Source: Pirellulales bacterium
GTDB taxonomy: Bacteria > Planctomycetota > Planctomycetia > Pirellulales > Lacipirellulaceae
DNA length: 64,000 nucleotides
Reading direction: 5' to 3'
Assembly (NCBI GenBank): GCA_022448345.1
Contig: JAKVCB010000005.1
Coordinates: forward strand, 1 to 64,000
The notes under the pieces are model-generated. The model saw only the letters and a list, made by a program, of their open reading frames with translations, was not told where the DNA came from and made no database searches. A program made the position numbers and the translations under genes. Shown one piece after another: positions 20,880-31,830 of the stretch. Numbering within the stretch: the first letter of the stretch is position 1; each line of letters opens with the position of its first letter.

Positions 20880-23201
20880 ATGGTGGATTTATTGGTCCAC
20901 CAGGCTGTCGAACGACAAGACGCAACCGCTTGTGTGTTTTTGGATGATCAAGGCCACGAGGTTGCCGTCACTTACACCCAGTTGGATCGGCGGGCCCGCG
21001 CGATCGCTGCCGAGTTGCAGCAGCGGGCCGGTCGTGGGGATCGGGTGCTATTGGTTTTTCCGGCTGGCATTGAATTTATATCCGCTTTTTTTGGTTGTTT
21101 GTATGCCGGTGTAGTGGCGGTACCTGCAACCTATCCGAAGCGGCGTCGGCCTCTGCCGAGAATGAATCGCATAGCGGCTGATTGCGGAGCACATCTTGTG
21201 CTCACCACAACACAAACGCTCGAGACGATTGACATTCAACAAGTGGATCCGGAGGTAGGACACCTCGATTGGATTGCGACCGATACGATTGACTCGGAGA
21301 TGGACTGTCATTGGAACTCGCCCGATGTCGAGGAAACCGATCTTGCATTTTTGCAATACACATCAGGTTCGACTAGCGATCCCAAGGGTGTGATGGTTTC
21401 GCATGGGAACCTCTTGAGCAACCTTTCGGTGATACGTCAGGCGTTTGGAATTGGCGAGGTGGAATCTGATCACCTATCTCAAACGGGCGTCTTTTGGTTG
21501 CCAGCTTATCACGACATGGGGCTGATCGGTGGAATTTTGACCCCGCTGTATGTCGGTGGCAGAAGTGTCTTGATGTCACCTACCTCTTTCTTGCAGCGAC
21601 CAATTCGCTGGCTTCGGGCTATCGACCAGTACCAGGCTACCATCAGCGGAGCACCCAATTTTGCCTACCAACTTTGTGTTTCACGCACGACCGCCGAAGA
21701 GCGTGCAAGTCTTGATCTCAGTCTCTGGCGACTTGCATTTTGTGGTGCTGAGCCAATCCGTGCTGAAACAATCATGCAATTTACGGAGACTTTTGAGCCA
21801 CATGGGTTCCAGCCCGAATCGCTTTACCCTTGCTATGGGTTGGCTGAGTCGACGCTGCTTGCCACCGGGCCAAAGTTCGATGAAAAGCCGACCGTTGCGA
21901 AGTTCAATCGGCAAGCGATTGCAGTCCATCGCGTTGAATTGGCAAATGGCGAGCCAGCTGAACAGGTCCAGGAGTTAGTCGGTTGTGGTCCAGCCGTGTT
22001 GGACCATGAACTGGTTGTCGTGGATACCGAGAGTGGGGTTCCCGTCAGAGAATCTCAGATCGGTGAAATCTTACTACAAGGGCCCTCGATCGCCCAGGGA
22101 TATTGGAATCGTCCAGAATTAACGAGAGAAGTGTTTGGCCGGAAGGTAAGCGGTCGGGATGGCGATTTCCTGCAAACGGGTGATTTAGGTTTTGTTCGCA
22201 ATGACGAACTCTTTGTGACTGGCCGAGCCAAGGATGTGATTATTATCCGTGGTCGCAACCATTATCCCCAGGATATTGAGCAAACGGTCGAGGCGGTTCA
22301 TCCGGCGATCCTACTTGGCGCCGCGTTTGGTGTTGCGGTCGAAGGCGACGAGCGACTTGTCGTTGTACATCAGGTCGATCGGCAGGCACGAGGTAAAGAT
22401 TGGAAACAGGTCATTTCTCAAATCCGATCGGCGATTGTGACCCATCACGAGTTGGATCCCTACGCCATTATCCTCATTCGACAGATCTCGTTGCCAATTA
22501 CATCCAGCGGAAAAGTGCAGCGCAATCTATGTCGTGAGCAGTACCTGGGTGGCCAACTCAAAATTGTTCAACAATGGACCAACCGAGCCCGAAAAAAATC
22601 GGGCGAGGACCAGGGAGTGGAGACGTCAGTCAATGAACAGGCCAATGGTCGCGTTCACGTGAATCTGAATGGTACAGGGATCACATGGTCAAACAATGAT
22701 GCGGCCAAAGAACACCAATCATCTGAAAAAGCAGGGTCAGCAACTCCTGGCGAACCGTCAAAGCAACACGATTTCACGGGTGTTCCTCTCGACCGGGCAG
22801 CCGAATACACCGAAACATGGTTACTCGAATGGTTAGTCGAGCGGGTTGGGCTCGATCCGACAGATGTCGATCGTAACCGACCGTTTGCGGAATTTGGCGT
22901 TGATTCGCTGGCAGCCGTTGAACTTAGCGAGGAACTTGAAAACCAGTTTGGTGTACCCGTTACGCCCGTGGTTGCGTGGAACTACCCCACCCCCGCAGCC
23001 CTCGCCCGTTATTTGGCTGAGCAGGCAACCGGGGCGACACCCACAGCCAACCAGCAGGCAAGTAGCTCCGACAACTCGAGCAGCTCGGGAGCCTCCGAGC
23101 AAAAATCATCCGACGACGATACGTTGAGCCAACTACTTGCGGAAGTCGAGAGTCTCTCTGAAGAAGAAGCTGCCCAACTCCTGGCTAATGGAGATCGCTG
23201 A
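20880..23201 (+). CDS. Fatty acyl-AMP ligase (FAAL) fused to C-terminal acyl carrier protein
   Basis: LQYTSGSTSDPKGVMVSHGNL, PTSFLQRPIRWLRAIDQYQATISGAPNFAYQLC (FAAL-like), VKDVIIIRGRNHYPQDIE; C-terminal FGVDSLAAVELSEELE ACP motif. Start set at MVDLLVHQ; ORF track begins at 20847. Confidence 0.9.
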   Translation: MVDLLVHQAVERQDATACVFLDDQGHEVAVTYTQLDRRARAIAAELQQRAGRGDRVLLVFPAGIEFISAFFGCLYAGVVAVPATYPKRRRPLPRMNRIAADCGAHLVLTTTQTLETIDIQQVDPEVGHLDWIATDTIDSEMDCHWNSPDVEETDLAFLQYTSGSTSDPKGVMVSHGNLLSNLSVIRQAFGIGEVESDHLSQTGVFWLPAYHDMGLIGGILTPLYVGGRSVLMSPTSFLQRPIRWLRAIDQYQATISGAPNFAYQLCVSRTTAEERASLDLSLWRLAFCGAEPIRAETIMQFTETFEPHGFQPESLYPCYGLAESTLLATGPKFDEKPTVAKFNRQAIAVHRVELANGEPAEQVQELVGCGPAVLDHELVVVDTESGVPVRESQIGEILLQGPSIAQGYWNRPELTREVFGRKVSGRDGDFLQTGDLGFVRNDELFVTGRAKDVIIIRGRNHYPQDIEQTVEAVHPAILLGAAFGVAVEGDERLVVVHQVDRQARGKDWKQVISQIRSAIVTHHELDPYAIILIRQISLPITSSGKVQRNLCREQYLGGQLKIVQQWTNRARKKSGEDQGVETSVNEQANGRVHVNLNGTGITWSNNDAAKEHQSSEKAGSATPGEPSKQHDFTGVPLDRAAEYTETWLLEWLVERVGLDPTDVDRNRPFAEFGVDSLAAVELSEELENQFGVPVTPVVAWNYPTPAALARYLAEQATGATPTANQQASSSDNSSSSGASEQKSSDDDTLSQLLAEVESLSEEEAAQLLANGDR

Positions 23202-23515
23202 AGGATCGACGGAACTCCGAAAGGGGATATCCGCTTCTTGCCTGGTAGCTGTTGAAGTCGGCATGTTTCGTTCTCACTTTGGAAAACAGGCACTAGTCGA
23301 AATCCGCAGGCGACTTAGATTTTTCAGAAAGCGTGTGAAAAAATTTCTCTTATCGCTTCAAGAGGCGATTCCCAGCGGTCAGCAATGTTGCCGTGCTGAG
23401 ATCTCCATGCGTCTCTTAGTAGGGCCTTTGGGAGCGGGATGGTTGTTTAGTCACCTAGCGCCATGGGGATGGCGTTGGAAAGGGTAGCCACTTGCGGTAC
23501 AGAGAGGATAGGTTC

Positions 23516-23773
23516 CTACTCCGTAATTGGATCAGCCTGCGTTTTGTCCCGACCGATCGATTGCGAGTTTGGATCGCCAGTGCACTCTGGAGAAGGGGCC
23601 GTACATATTTCGCAAGCGAGATTACCTTCGCCATCCTGGCGCCCAGCGATACCCCCGCAACTACCCTTCAAACGCCGATTGCTCAAGATAATCCCAATGG
23701 CCATTCCTGCAAGAGCCAGCGCAAACACGAGTGCTGACAGGAAAATAATTGTGGTCATTATCTGATCCTCCAC
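23516..23773 (-). CDS. nqrM: NqrM-like Na(+)-NQR maturation protein
   Basis: Short TM protein with AGMAIGIILSNRRLKGSCGG and clustered Cys; downstream of apbE in the nqr operon. Confidence 0.8.
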   Translation of the reverse strand: MEDQIMTTIIFLSALVFALALAGMAIGIILSNRRLKGSCGGIAGRQDGEGNLACEICTAPSPECTGDPNSQSIGRDKTQADPITE

Positions 23774-23776
23774 ATT

Positions 23777-24934
23777 TCACCGCAGATAGGCCTCAAAGTG
23801 AGAAGAATACTTTTCAGTCAGTTTACCATTTTCGACGGTTAAAAACATTGCGGCCACTCCGCGGGATTCGCTCCAGACAAGTCCCTTTTCCTTACCCATT
23901 AGAAATAGCGCCGTCGCAAGCGCGTCCGACTCCATACATGTTTTTGCGCAGACGGAAACCGACATCTCTCGCGCAGGCAAGGGTGTTCCGGTGCGCGGAT
24001 CGATGAGGTGGCATAGCTGTTTGCCTTCGAGAGAACGGAAATTCCGATAATCGCCCGAGGTTGCCAATGCCGCTTCCTCCAAGCGGATAATGTGAGCCAG
24101 TGTGCGTTCACCTGCTAAAGGCTTTTCGATGCCGATCTGCCAGCATTGACCATCTTTGCGCCGTCCCCAGGTACGTATCTCTCCACCGATTTCCACGACT
24201 CCCCCTGCCCCACCCGCTTTTTTCAACAACTCGACGAGTTGATCCACGGCATATCCCTTGGCAAGTGCCGAAAGGTCGATTTCGACACCTGCGACGGTCT
24301 TTCGCAGCCCTGCAGGAGAATGGTGGCGCACCTCTAGATACTCGCAACCGACGTGGGCACGTACTGCTCGGATCTGATCGGTAGTCGGCAAAGTTGATCG
24401 CGGATGTGATTCTTGTGCCCCAAACCCCCATAATCGCATCAGAGGCCCGACAGTGACATCTAAAGCCCCATTCGTCTGCTTGTGGTAACCGAGGGCAGCA
24501 GCGACGACTGAGGCTGTTGAGGGCGATACAGGGTGCCACTGATTGGGTGGCATCCTGTTAAACGCAGACAATTCCGACTCTGGATCATACGTCGACATGC
24601 ATCGATTGATTTGCTCGAGGCAAATTTCCACCTCTTTTTTGAGCACACTTTGAATCTGTTCGTCCGTTCGTTGGGTATCGGGAAAGTGGCCTTGGATATG
24701 ATAGGTGGTACCCATCGTATGGCCGGTCCATTGCAAACTGCATACCTCCTCCGACTTTTGCCAAAACCTGTTTAGGTTCTTTGTGTCGTGACAACTGGCG
24801 AGAGGGAAAAAAGCTGCGATAAGCAGGCAACCCTTCCACGCTGGGGCCTTGAACCTGCCCGGATTGCACTGCCGTACTGCGATGCGCCTTCTCTTTTCGT
24901 CTGGCAATCTCAAGTCAATCCCGTGCAGATACAT
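23777..24934 (-). CDS. apbE: FAD:protein FMN transferase (lipoprotein)
   Basis: TGHTMGTTYHIQ, LSALAKGYAVDQLVELL, GGEIRTWG, LATSGDYRNF, HLIDPRTGTP; lipobox LASC. Confidence 0.92.
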   Translation of the reverse strand: MYLHGIDLRLPDEKRRRIAVRQCNPGRFKAPAWKGCLLIAAFFPLASCHDTKNLNRFWQKSEEVCSLQWTGHTMGTTYHIQGHFPDTQRTDEQIQSVLKKEVEICLEQINRCMSTYDPESELSAFNRMPPNQWHPVSPSTASVVAAALGYHKQTNGALDVTVGPLMRLWGFGAQESHPRSTLPTTDQIRAVRAHVGCEYLEVRHHSPAGLRKTVAGVEIDLSALAKGYAVDQLVELLKKAGGAGGVVEIGGEIRTWGRRKDGQCWQIGIEKPLAGERTLAHIIRLEEAALATSGDYRNFRSLEGKQLCHLIDPRTGTPLPAREMSVSVCAKTCMESDALATALFLMGKEKGLVWSESRGVAAMFLTVENGKLTEKYSSHFEAYLR

Positions 24935-24960
24935 TCAGTGGATGGCCAACTGATTTCATT

Positions 24961-26184
24961 CTATCCGCCAAAATCGTCAAAGGCGATGTTCTCGGGTTCG
25001 ACCCCCAGGTCATCCAGCAGTCGAAAGACTGCTTGATTCATCATTGGAGGCCCGCAGAGATAATACTCAATATCTTCAGGGGCGGGATGATCTTGGAGGT
25101 AATTATCCAAAAGGACCTGATGAATGAAGCCGACGTAGCCGGTCCAATGATCCTCGGCAAGCGGTTCGGATAGAGCCACATTGAAGGTGAAATTGGGAAA
25201 TTCTTTGGCAATGTCTTCAAACTGATCGACGTAAAAAAGTTCCCGTTTACTACGACCTCCATACCAATAGGAGACCTTGCGATTGGTTTTGCGTTCTTTG
25301 AAAAGCTCGAAGATATGACTTCGCAACGGTGCCATTCCTGCACCCCCGCCGATGTAAACCATCTCAGCATCCGTATCCTTGATGAAGAACTCACCATAGG
25401 GCCCAGAAATGGTAACATCATCTCCTGGTTTCAAAGAAAAAATGTACGAGGACATCTGTCCCGGTGGGGTGTCTTCAGGGGCCCTGGGCGGAGGTGTTGC
25501 AACGCGAACGTTAAGCATGATCACGCCCTTTTCACCTGGATAATTTGCCATCGAATATGCACGTACGACCTGAGCCTCAACGTTGGAAACATAACGCCAT
25601 ACATCGTATTGGTCCCAATCCTCGTGATATTGCTTGTCCACGAGAAAATCTTTGTACGCTACCGTGTGGGGTGGACATTCAATCTGGATGTAGCCACCCG
25701 GTTTGAAATCAACGTCTTCGCCTGCCGGTAACTCAAGAACGAGTTCCTTGATAAAAGTTGCCACGTTCTCATTGGATCTGGTTTTGCAGTTCCACCGCTT
25801 TGTTTCAAATGCCTCGGGTGGTACTTCGACTTTCATGCTTTGTTTGACAGGCACCTGGCACGAAAGTCGACAACCTTCCCGTGCTTCCCGATTGTTGATG
25901 TGGGAGCGCTCGGTCGCCAGAATTTCTCCGCCACCTTCGACAACTTTCACCAGGCATTGGGCGCATGTTCCACCACCACCACACGCCGAGGAGACAAATA
26001 TTCCGGCATCTGATAACGCCCCCAGTAATTTTCCACCTGCCGGGACCTCGAATGTTTTTTGGTCGTTGACCAAAATTTCGACGTTTCCGGTAGCCACCAG
26101 GCGCGACTTTGCTACCAAGATCAGCACAACTAGTGCCAGAACAATCATGGTAAACATCAACACTCCGAGAATAATCTCGACCAT
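24961..26184 (-). CDS. nqrF: Na(+)-translocating NADH-quinone reductase subunit F
   Basis: 2Fe-2S motif [19 protein letters not shown] flavin-binding motif, [12 protein letters not shown]. Confidence 0.95.
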   Translation of the reverse strand: MVEIILGVLMFTMIVLALVVLILVAKSRLVATGNVEILVNDQKTFEVPAGGKLLGALSDAGIFVSSACGGGGTCAQCLVKVVEGGGEILATERSHINNREAREGCRLSCQVPVKQSMKVEVPPEAFETKRWNCKTRSNENVATFIKELVLELPAGEDVDFKPGGYIQIECPPHTVAYKDFLVDKQYHEDWDQYDVWRYVSNVEAQVVRAYSMANYPGEKGVIMLNVRVATPPPRAPEDTPPGQMSSYIFSLKPGDDVTISGPYGEFFIKDTDAEMVYIGGGAGMAPLRSHIFELFKERKTNRKVSYWYGGRSKRELFYVDQFEDIAKEFPNFTFNVALSEPLAEDHWTGYVGFIHQVLLDNYLQDHPAPEDIEYYLCGPPMMNQAVFRLLDDLGVEPENIAFDDFGG

Positions 26185-26189
26185 CTGCC

Positions 26190-26798
26190 TTACATCCCTC
26201 CAAACGACATAAACGCCAAAGCCATCAGGCCTACGGTTATAAAAGTGATACCGAGCCCCTTTAAACCATCGGGGACATCACTGTATTTCATTTTTTCGCG
26301 AATGCCTGCCAGTGCCGCGATTGCCAGAGCCCAACCTACTCCCGAACCAAATCCAAACACGCAACTTTGTGTGAAGTTGTAGTCGCGTTCCTGCATAAAC
26401 AGGGACCCTCCCAAAATGGCGCAGTTGACCGTGATGAGAGGGAGAAAAATGCCCAAGGCGTTGTAGAGCGGAGGGAAAAAACGGTCGAGCGCCATTTCCA
26501 GAATTTGAACCATTGCGGCAATCACCCCAATGAAACTGATCAGGGAAAGAAATGTGAGATCGATATCACTCCAGGAAGGATTGATCCACGCGAGCGCACC
26601 TTTCTTAAGTAAATGCTGATAAATCAAGTTGTTGGCCGGAATCGTGATTGTCATGATGGCAATCACTGCGACACCAAGGCCGAGGGCCGTTTTCACAGTT
26701 TTGGAAACGGCCAGAAATGTGCACATGCCAAGGAAGAAAGCAAGCGCTAAATTCTCTGCAAAGATGGACGCCAAAAAAATCTGTAGGAGTTCGTCCAC
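26190..26798 (-). CDS. nqrE: Na(+)-translocating NADH-quinone reductase subunit E
   Basis: [19 protein letters not shown] ... [18 protein letters not shown]. Confidence 0.95.
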   Translation of the reverse strand: MDELLQIFLASIFAENLALAFFLGMCTFLAVSKTVKTALGLGVAVIAIMTITIPANNLIYQHLLKKGALAWINPSWSDIDLTFLSLISFIGVIAAMVQILEMALDRFFPPLYNALGIFLPLITVNCAILGGSLFMQERDYNFTQSCVFGFGSGVGWALAIAALAGIREKMKYSDVPDGLKGLGITFITVGLMALAFMSFGGM

Positions 26799-26802
26799 TT
26801 GG

Positions 26803-27432
26803 CTACCCTTCCTGTTCCACTTGGTCCGGCTTGAAGGTTCTTAGGACCCAAATAAAGAAACCGATAATGAAAAATGCGCTTGGCGGCAGAAGGAGAAGCC
26901 CATTGGGGACATACCAGCCCCCTTCGTTACTGAGGGCAAATACGGGGTATCCCCAAATTGTGCCAGAGCCGAACAGCTCCCGAATAAAACCGACGACAAG
27001 CAAAATGACGCTGTACCCCACCGCGTTGCCGATACCATCCAGCGCACTGATGAGCGGCGGGTGTTTCATTGCAAAAGCTTCTGCCCGCCCCATCACAATG
27101 CAGTTGGTGATGATCAGCCCCACGAAGACCGACATCTGCTTGCTGGCATCGAAGGCGAAAGCTTTGAGTATTTGATCCACAACAATGACCAAAGAGGCGA
27201 TGATGGTCATCTGCACGATAATGCGGATGTTGGTCGGGATATAGTTTCGAATTAAACTCACGGCAGCGTTGGAACAACCGAGAACAAAAATTACCGACAG
27301 CGCCATCGCAACCGAGGTTTCCAGTTTCGTTGTGACTGCAAGCGCCGAGCAGATCCCGAGCACCTGGAGCGCAATGGGATTATTGCGGAAGATAGGGTCA
27401 AGCAGTACGTCTTTGGCTTTCGTCTCAGGCAT
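26803..27432 (-). CDS. nqrD: Na(+)-translocating NADH-quinone reductase subunit D
   Basis: [66 protein letters not shown]; start [11 protein letters not shown] overlaps nqrC end. Confidence 0.94.
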   Translation of the reverse strand: MPETKAKDVLLDPIFRNNPIALQVLGICSALAVTTKLETSVAMALSVIFVLGCSNAAVSLIRNYIPTNIRIIVQMTIIASLVIVVDQILKAFAFDASKQMSVFVGLIITNCIVMGRAEAFAMKHPPLISALDGIGNAVGYSVILLVVGFIRELFGSGTIWGYPVFALSNEGGWYVPNGLLLLPPSAFFIIGFFIWVLRTFKPDQVEQEG

Positions 27433-28237
27433 CGGTTTGCTGATCCTGCTGCTGGTGGAAATGCTTAAGGAAGGGTCCAAACCCATCGGGACCGAGCCAA
27501 TACCGCACCAGTTGGGAAACCCCTTTACTCGTGATTGTTGCCCCCGAAATCCCATCGACCTGAAATTTCACGTTTGGACTCGCAGGAGAAACGCTGCCCT
27601 TGATAACTTTCAGGCGAATGTCACCGTTTTCATCGAAGATTTGTTTGCCAGGCCAAATCGCTTTCCACTTTGGGTTGTCGACTTCCGCTCCCAGGCCTGC
27701 AGTTTCACCATGCTCGTAAAACGTAATGCCTCGAACCGTGGTGCCGTCCCGTGCAAGCGCTAAGAACCCATAGAGTGTTGACCAAAGACCCTTCCCGTAA
27801 ATCGGTAAGACAAGCTGATCGACTGTACCATCGCTATCCAGAACCTTGTAAACGAAAGCAAATTTTTCTCGTCTTTTGATCCGGCCCAGGTCGACGGCCG
27901 GTTTAATCAGTTTACTTTGGTTCGGGTCGGTGGCAGCTGCCCGTTGGTCATAGGTTTCAGGGTCGACCGTGTCGGGATCAGCTTTTTGCCCTGTTTTCAA
28001 ATCGATCAAAACGCGTTGAATCTTTTGAGAAAACAACTCGTCGATGGATTTCTGCGAAACGACCTCACCTTCTTGAATAAGATCGGCTGCAAGCAGCACA
28101 TTTTTCTTTTGGTCGAGCCGCTTGTTTTCCAGTTGGCGGCGCCGCAATCCAACGGTGGTTGAGGCAACGATAACCGAACAGACAACGCAAAGCAGCGTTG
28201 CCACCAACAGTATTTGTGTTGTGCTATCACGCTTCAT
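27425..28237 (-). CDS. nqrC: Na(+)-translocating NADH-quinone reductase subunit C
   Basis: [25 protein letters not shown] and FMN-Thr motif [13 protein letters not shown]. Confidence 0.94.
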   Translation of the reverse strand: MKRDSTTQILLVATLLCVVCSVIVASTTVGLRRRQLENKRLDQKKNVLLAADLIQEGEVVSQKSIDELFSQKIQRVLIDLKTGQKADPDTVDPETYDQRAAATDPNQSKLIKPAVDLGRIKRREKFAFVYKVLDSDGTVDQLVLPIYGKGLWSTLYGFLALARDGTTVRGITFYEHGETAGLGAEVDNPKWKAIWPGKQIFDENGDIRLKVIKGSVSPASPNVKFQVDGISGATITSKGVSQLVRYWLGPDGFGPFLKHFHQQQDQQTDA

Positions 28238-29459
28238 AACGAACCATCCTCCGTCGGATATTCATTTGAATTACGAAATAGTCGATCAAGGGTGCCATTA
28301 CATTTCCAAAGAGGATGGCTAACATGATTCCCTCCGGGTAGGCTGGGTTGATGACTCGGATCAGAATGGTCATCAATCCAATCAAGAGGCCATACCACCA
28401 CTTCCCAGCGTTGGTCATTGATGCCGATACCGGGTCGGTTGCCATGAAAACGGTGCCAAAGGCAAAGCCTCCGATGACCAGTTGCCACCACGGTGGCAAG
28501 TACATCATGGCATTTGTGGAATCGTGACTGCAGAGCCAAAATAGCGTGGATGTCCCAAGGGCACCCAAAACCACGCCCAGCATAATTCTCCAGGAGCCGA
28601 TACCAACAAACAGCAATAGAGCCGCACCCAGCAGGCAGGCTACCACCGATGTCTCGCCCATCGAGCCAGGAATAAACCCAAGAAAGCAATCCCACCAACT
28701 ATGTCCAACAATCGTTTCAATCGCAGGAACGGTTTCGCTGACTTTGGTATCGGCCATCAAGCCCAGAGGCGTCGCGCCGCTGGTGCTATCGGGCCGCTTG
28801 GCCGCAGTCCAGACGGCAATCCCCGTGATCTGCGCCGGATAAGCAAAGTAAAGAAAAGCGCGTGCGGTAAGGGCTGGATTAAGAAAGTTCTTTCCTGTCC
28901 CCCCAAAGATCTCTTTTCCAATAACGACTCCAAAACTGATTCCCAAGGCCACCTGCCAAAGTGGAATGGTGGGAGGAAGGGTCAGTGGAAAAAGCGCACT
29001 GGTGACCAGAAAGCCTTCGTTAATTTCATGTTTTCGAACGACTGCAAATAAAACCTCCCAAAGCCCGCCAGCCAGGATTGTCACCGCATAAACCGGCAGG
29101 AAACACAATCCTCCCAGGATAACATTGTCGAGAAAACTCTCGGAATCATGGCCAACCCCCAGCCCCATCACGACACGCTCGTGCCACGAGTCGAGGGGTG
29201 AGGCACCTTGAGAGATTGCTAAATTCGCTTGGTATCCGGTATTGTAAAATGCCATAAAGAAGCAGGGGCCCAGTGCGATCACAACGAGCACCATCATCCG
29301 CTTTAAATCAATTCCATCCCGCACGTGTGATGCGTTGCGGGTTACGCTCGTTGGTGTATACAAGAACGTATCCGTCGCTTCGTAGAGCGGGTAGAGTTTG
29401 GACAGCCGCCCTCCCTCCTGAAAGAGGGGTTCCACCTTATCAAGCCATTTTCGCAACAC
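28227..29459 (-). CDS. nqrB: Na(+)-translocating NADH-quinone reductase subunit B
   Basis: [29 protein letters not shown] and flavinylation motif STSGATPLG. Confidence 0.95.
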   Translation of the reverse strand: MLRKWLDKVEPLFQEGGRLSKLYPLYEATDTFLYTPTSVTRNASHVRDGIDLKRMMVLVVIALGPCFFMAFYNTGYQANLAISQGASPLDSWHERVVMGLGVGHDSESFLDNVILGGLCFLPVYAVTILAGGLWEVLFAVVRKHEINEGFLVTSALFPLTLPPTIPLWQVALGISFGVVIGKEIFGGTGKNFLNPALTARAFLYFAYPAQITGIAVWTAAKRPDSTSGATPLGLMADTKVSETVPAIETIVGHSWWDCFLGFIPGSMGETSVVACLLGAALLLFVGIGSWRIMLGVVLGALGTSTLFWLCSHDSTNAMMYLPPWWQLVIGGFAFGTVFMATDPVSASMTNAGKWWYGLLIGLMTILIRVINPAYPEGIMLAILFGNVMAPLIDYFVIQMNIRRRMVRYEA

Positions 29460-29479
29460 GCGAATCTCTCCCCGGCCTA

Positions 29480-30850
29480 TTAGCCCTCTGCTTCAATGCG
29501 GTTTAAACTGCCACGGAGCAACGGTCCGTATTCATGCTTCCCTGGGCAGACGAATGTGCAAAGAGCCAGATCTTCTTCGTCCAATTCCAATACACCTAGT
29601 TTTTGCGCATACTCGGCATCCTCAGTCAGCAATGCCCTCAGTAAGGGAGTTGCCACAATGTCGAGCGGCATTACATCTTCATACATTCCAATTGGCACCA
29701 TTGCGCGCGGACTGCCGTTGGTGTTTGTATTCATGGCAAAGTGACGGTTTCGCAGTGGATGCCACCGCGACGCAAAAACGCGGCGGAGGGAGAATTTGTT
29801 CTCTCCCGGCATCAACCAACCAAGAAATTCGCGACGACTTGCTTCTTCCAAACACGCCACTTGATTGTGGTAGCGACCTAAAAAATCGACCGGCGGCACT
29901 GCTTTTCTTCCCGCCAAAATAGATCCGGAAATGATTCGCAGTGGTTCCTCTGTGATAGTTTCCTCCGCTGCCAGCAACTCCGTCAATGAAGCACCAATTT
30001 GAGTTCGCACGAGACGCGGTTTTGCAAGGGGCGGACCTCCGATCGCAATGACTCGCTCGGTCAATATTTCGCCAGTTCGGAACAAGTGCCCGATCGCAAT
30101 CACGTCCTGATACCCAAGATGCCAAGCCGTGTTGCCGTCACCGATCGGAGATAGGAAGTGAATATGCGTTCCAACGAGACCAGCAGGATGAGGGCCGGCA
30201 AAGGCATGGAAGGTTGCAGGGGAACGTTCTTCTCCCGGGAGCGTAACCCCGGGTGCGTGGCAAACCCGTACCGGTGCCTCTGTGAGTGTGCTGAGAACTT
30301 CCAAACCCGCAATGAACTCTGCTGGTCGTAACTGAATGACCACAGCAGGGTCCGCCGCCAACGGGTTGGTATCGATAGCTGTTACAAAAATAGATTGGGG
30401 TGTTGCATCAATTGCGGGAATACGACTGAAGGGACGCTGGCGCAGAGCCGTCCAGAGTCCCGATTGAACCAGTTGCTGGCGAACCCGTGCAACGTCTAAC
30501 CGTTGGAGATTGTCTTGTTCGAAAACATCAAACGTCTTCTGCGCCTGTGAATCCTGATCGACCTCGATCACAATCGATTCGAATTTTCTTTTTGCCCCAC
30601 GCTCGACAGCTTTAACCGTGCCAGTTGCTGGCGAGGTGAATTGGACTCCCCGGTTATTTTTATCCTCGAACAAAAGTTGACCCTTCTGAACCGGGTCTCC
30701 GATTTTGGCGTGCATGGTCGGTTTCAGACCGATATAGTCGTCACCCATGAGAGCCACGTGGCGTGGCGCTCTGACACTGGAAATCTGCTGCAGCGGTAAG
30801 CCGGATACGGGAACCTGCAGGCCGCGTCGTATTTGGATGGTTTTTTTCAT
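29480..30850 (-). CDS. nqrA: Na(+)-translocating NADH-quinone reductase subunit A
   Basis: [17 protein letters not shown]..., [44 protein letters not shown]. Start moved to ATG at 30850. Confidence 0.94.
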   Translation of the reverse strand: MKKTIQIRRGLQVPVSGLPLQQISSVRAPRHVALMGDDYIGLKPTMHAKIGDPVQKGQLLFEDKNNRGVQFTSPATGTVKAVERGAKRKFESIVIEVDQDSQAQKTFDVFEQDNLQRLDVARVRQQLVQSGLWTALRQRPFSRIPAIDATPQSIFVTAIDTNPLAADPAVVIQLRPAEFIAGLEVLSTLTEAPVRVCHAPGVTLPGEERSPATFHAFAGPHPAGLVGTHIHFLSPIGDGNTAWHLGYQDVIAIGHLFRTGEILTERVIAIGGPPLAKPRLVRTQIGASLTELLAAEETITEEPLRIISGSILAGRKAVPPVDFLGRYHNQVACLEEASRREFLGWLMPGENKFSLRRVFASRWHPLRNRHFAMNTNTNGSPRAMVPIGMYEDVMPLDIVATPLLRALLTEDAEYAQKLGVLELDEEDLALCTFVCPGKHEYGPLLRGSLNRIEAEG

Positions 30851-30940
30851 CGATCCAGGAACCGTGGGCATAAAAACGAACGCCAATCTTTCCGGCGGAA
30901 AGGAGGGAGCTGGAGATCTTCGCCGCAGAGTAAAATCGGA

Positions 30941-30962
30941 CTTTGTGAAATTTATCACAAAG
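30941..30962. promoter_or_regulatory. CRP/FNR-superfamily-like operator upstream of nqrA
   Basis: CTTTGTGA-aattta-TCACAAAG: perfect 8-bp inverted arms, containing TGTGA-N6-TCACA, about 91-112 bp upstream of the nqrA start codon. Confidence 0.55.
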
Positions 30963-31071
30963 TCGGGTGAAAAGAAAACCCAACCCACGGAATTGCCCTC
31001 AAAAAGGCCGCCAAGGGGATCGCTAACATGCCCCTTGTACCGTTTGAGGAGTAAAAGCGGCCTGGCAAAGG

Positions 31072-31089
31072 TTTGCGGTTAACCGCAAA
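31072..31089. repeat. 18-bp perfect palindrome
   Basis: TTTGCGGTTAACCGCAAA. Confidence 0.8.
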
Positions 31090-31096
31090 ATGGCTT

Positions 31097-31830
31097 TTAC
31101 GCGCAGTTTTGACCGTCGGCAACTTGCTCACAAACAATTTCATGGCCCGCAAAGCATTTCCCGGTACGAGGCAAACGTCTTCTTGACCACCGCGCCTCCC
31201 TGGAAAACTTATTATTTCCCCAAAAAAGTCTAGCGTTGTCACCAAGTCTTCGCCTGTCGGCACTGTTTCCTGGTAACCACAGAACCAATTTTGCCAAGGC
31301 ATCTGCACCGCCAACAGGCGCTAGCAGGCCAGTTTCTCCGTGACGGACCATTTTAGGAGTGCCGCCTGCTTCGGTGGCTACCACAGGCAAGCAGCTGGCA
31401 AAGGTGTCCAGCAGTCCTGCTTGCCGGCCTTTCGGTTTGCGAGGGCATCAAGAAGAGGGCCGTCTCAGGCGAGGATTTCGGGAGTGTGCTGTCGGAACCC
31501 AGGCGGGGCCTCACCAAACCCTTCTGCTCGATTCTATGTTTTGATCACCCCACGGTGTCGGCCCTCTCGGACGAGAAAAAATATTGCCTTACCTCCGGGG
31601 TTCAAAACTTTTTCAGTGGGGCGGTACAAAAGTGCAGGCAGTTTTTTTCGTGGCTGAGCGCCGAAATATTTGGTGGTGATCAAGTGGTTGTTGGGAACGT
31701 CAAACTCTCGGCGCAGGGGTCGTGACTTCTTTGTTTGTGAAAGACATGCGACGTCAACGGCTTGCAGGGACCCAGGCGTAACACCGACGGGCACGTGCCA
31801 ACCCGAGTTGTCAGGCGACACCTCAACCGC
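31097..31830 (-). pseudogene. Decayed glycosyltransferase (GT4/group 1-like)
   Basis: Pieces in shifted frames: LRREFDVPNNHLITTKYFG...FFLVREGRHRGVIKT*, then ALFLMPSQTE, then LLDTFASCLPVVATEAGGTPKMVRHGETGLLAPVGGADALAKLVL; at least one in-frame stop and a frameshift near 31420-31450. Confidence 0.75.
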
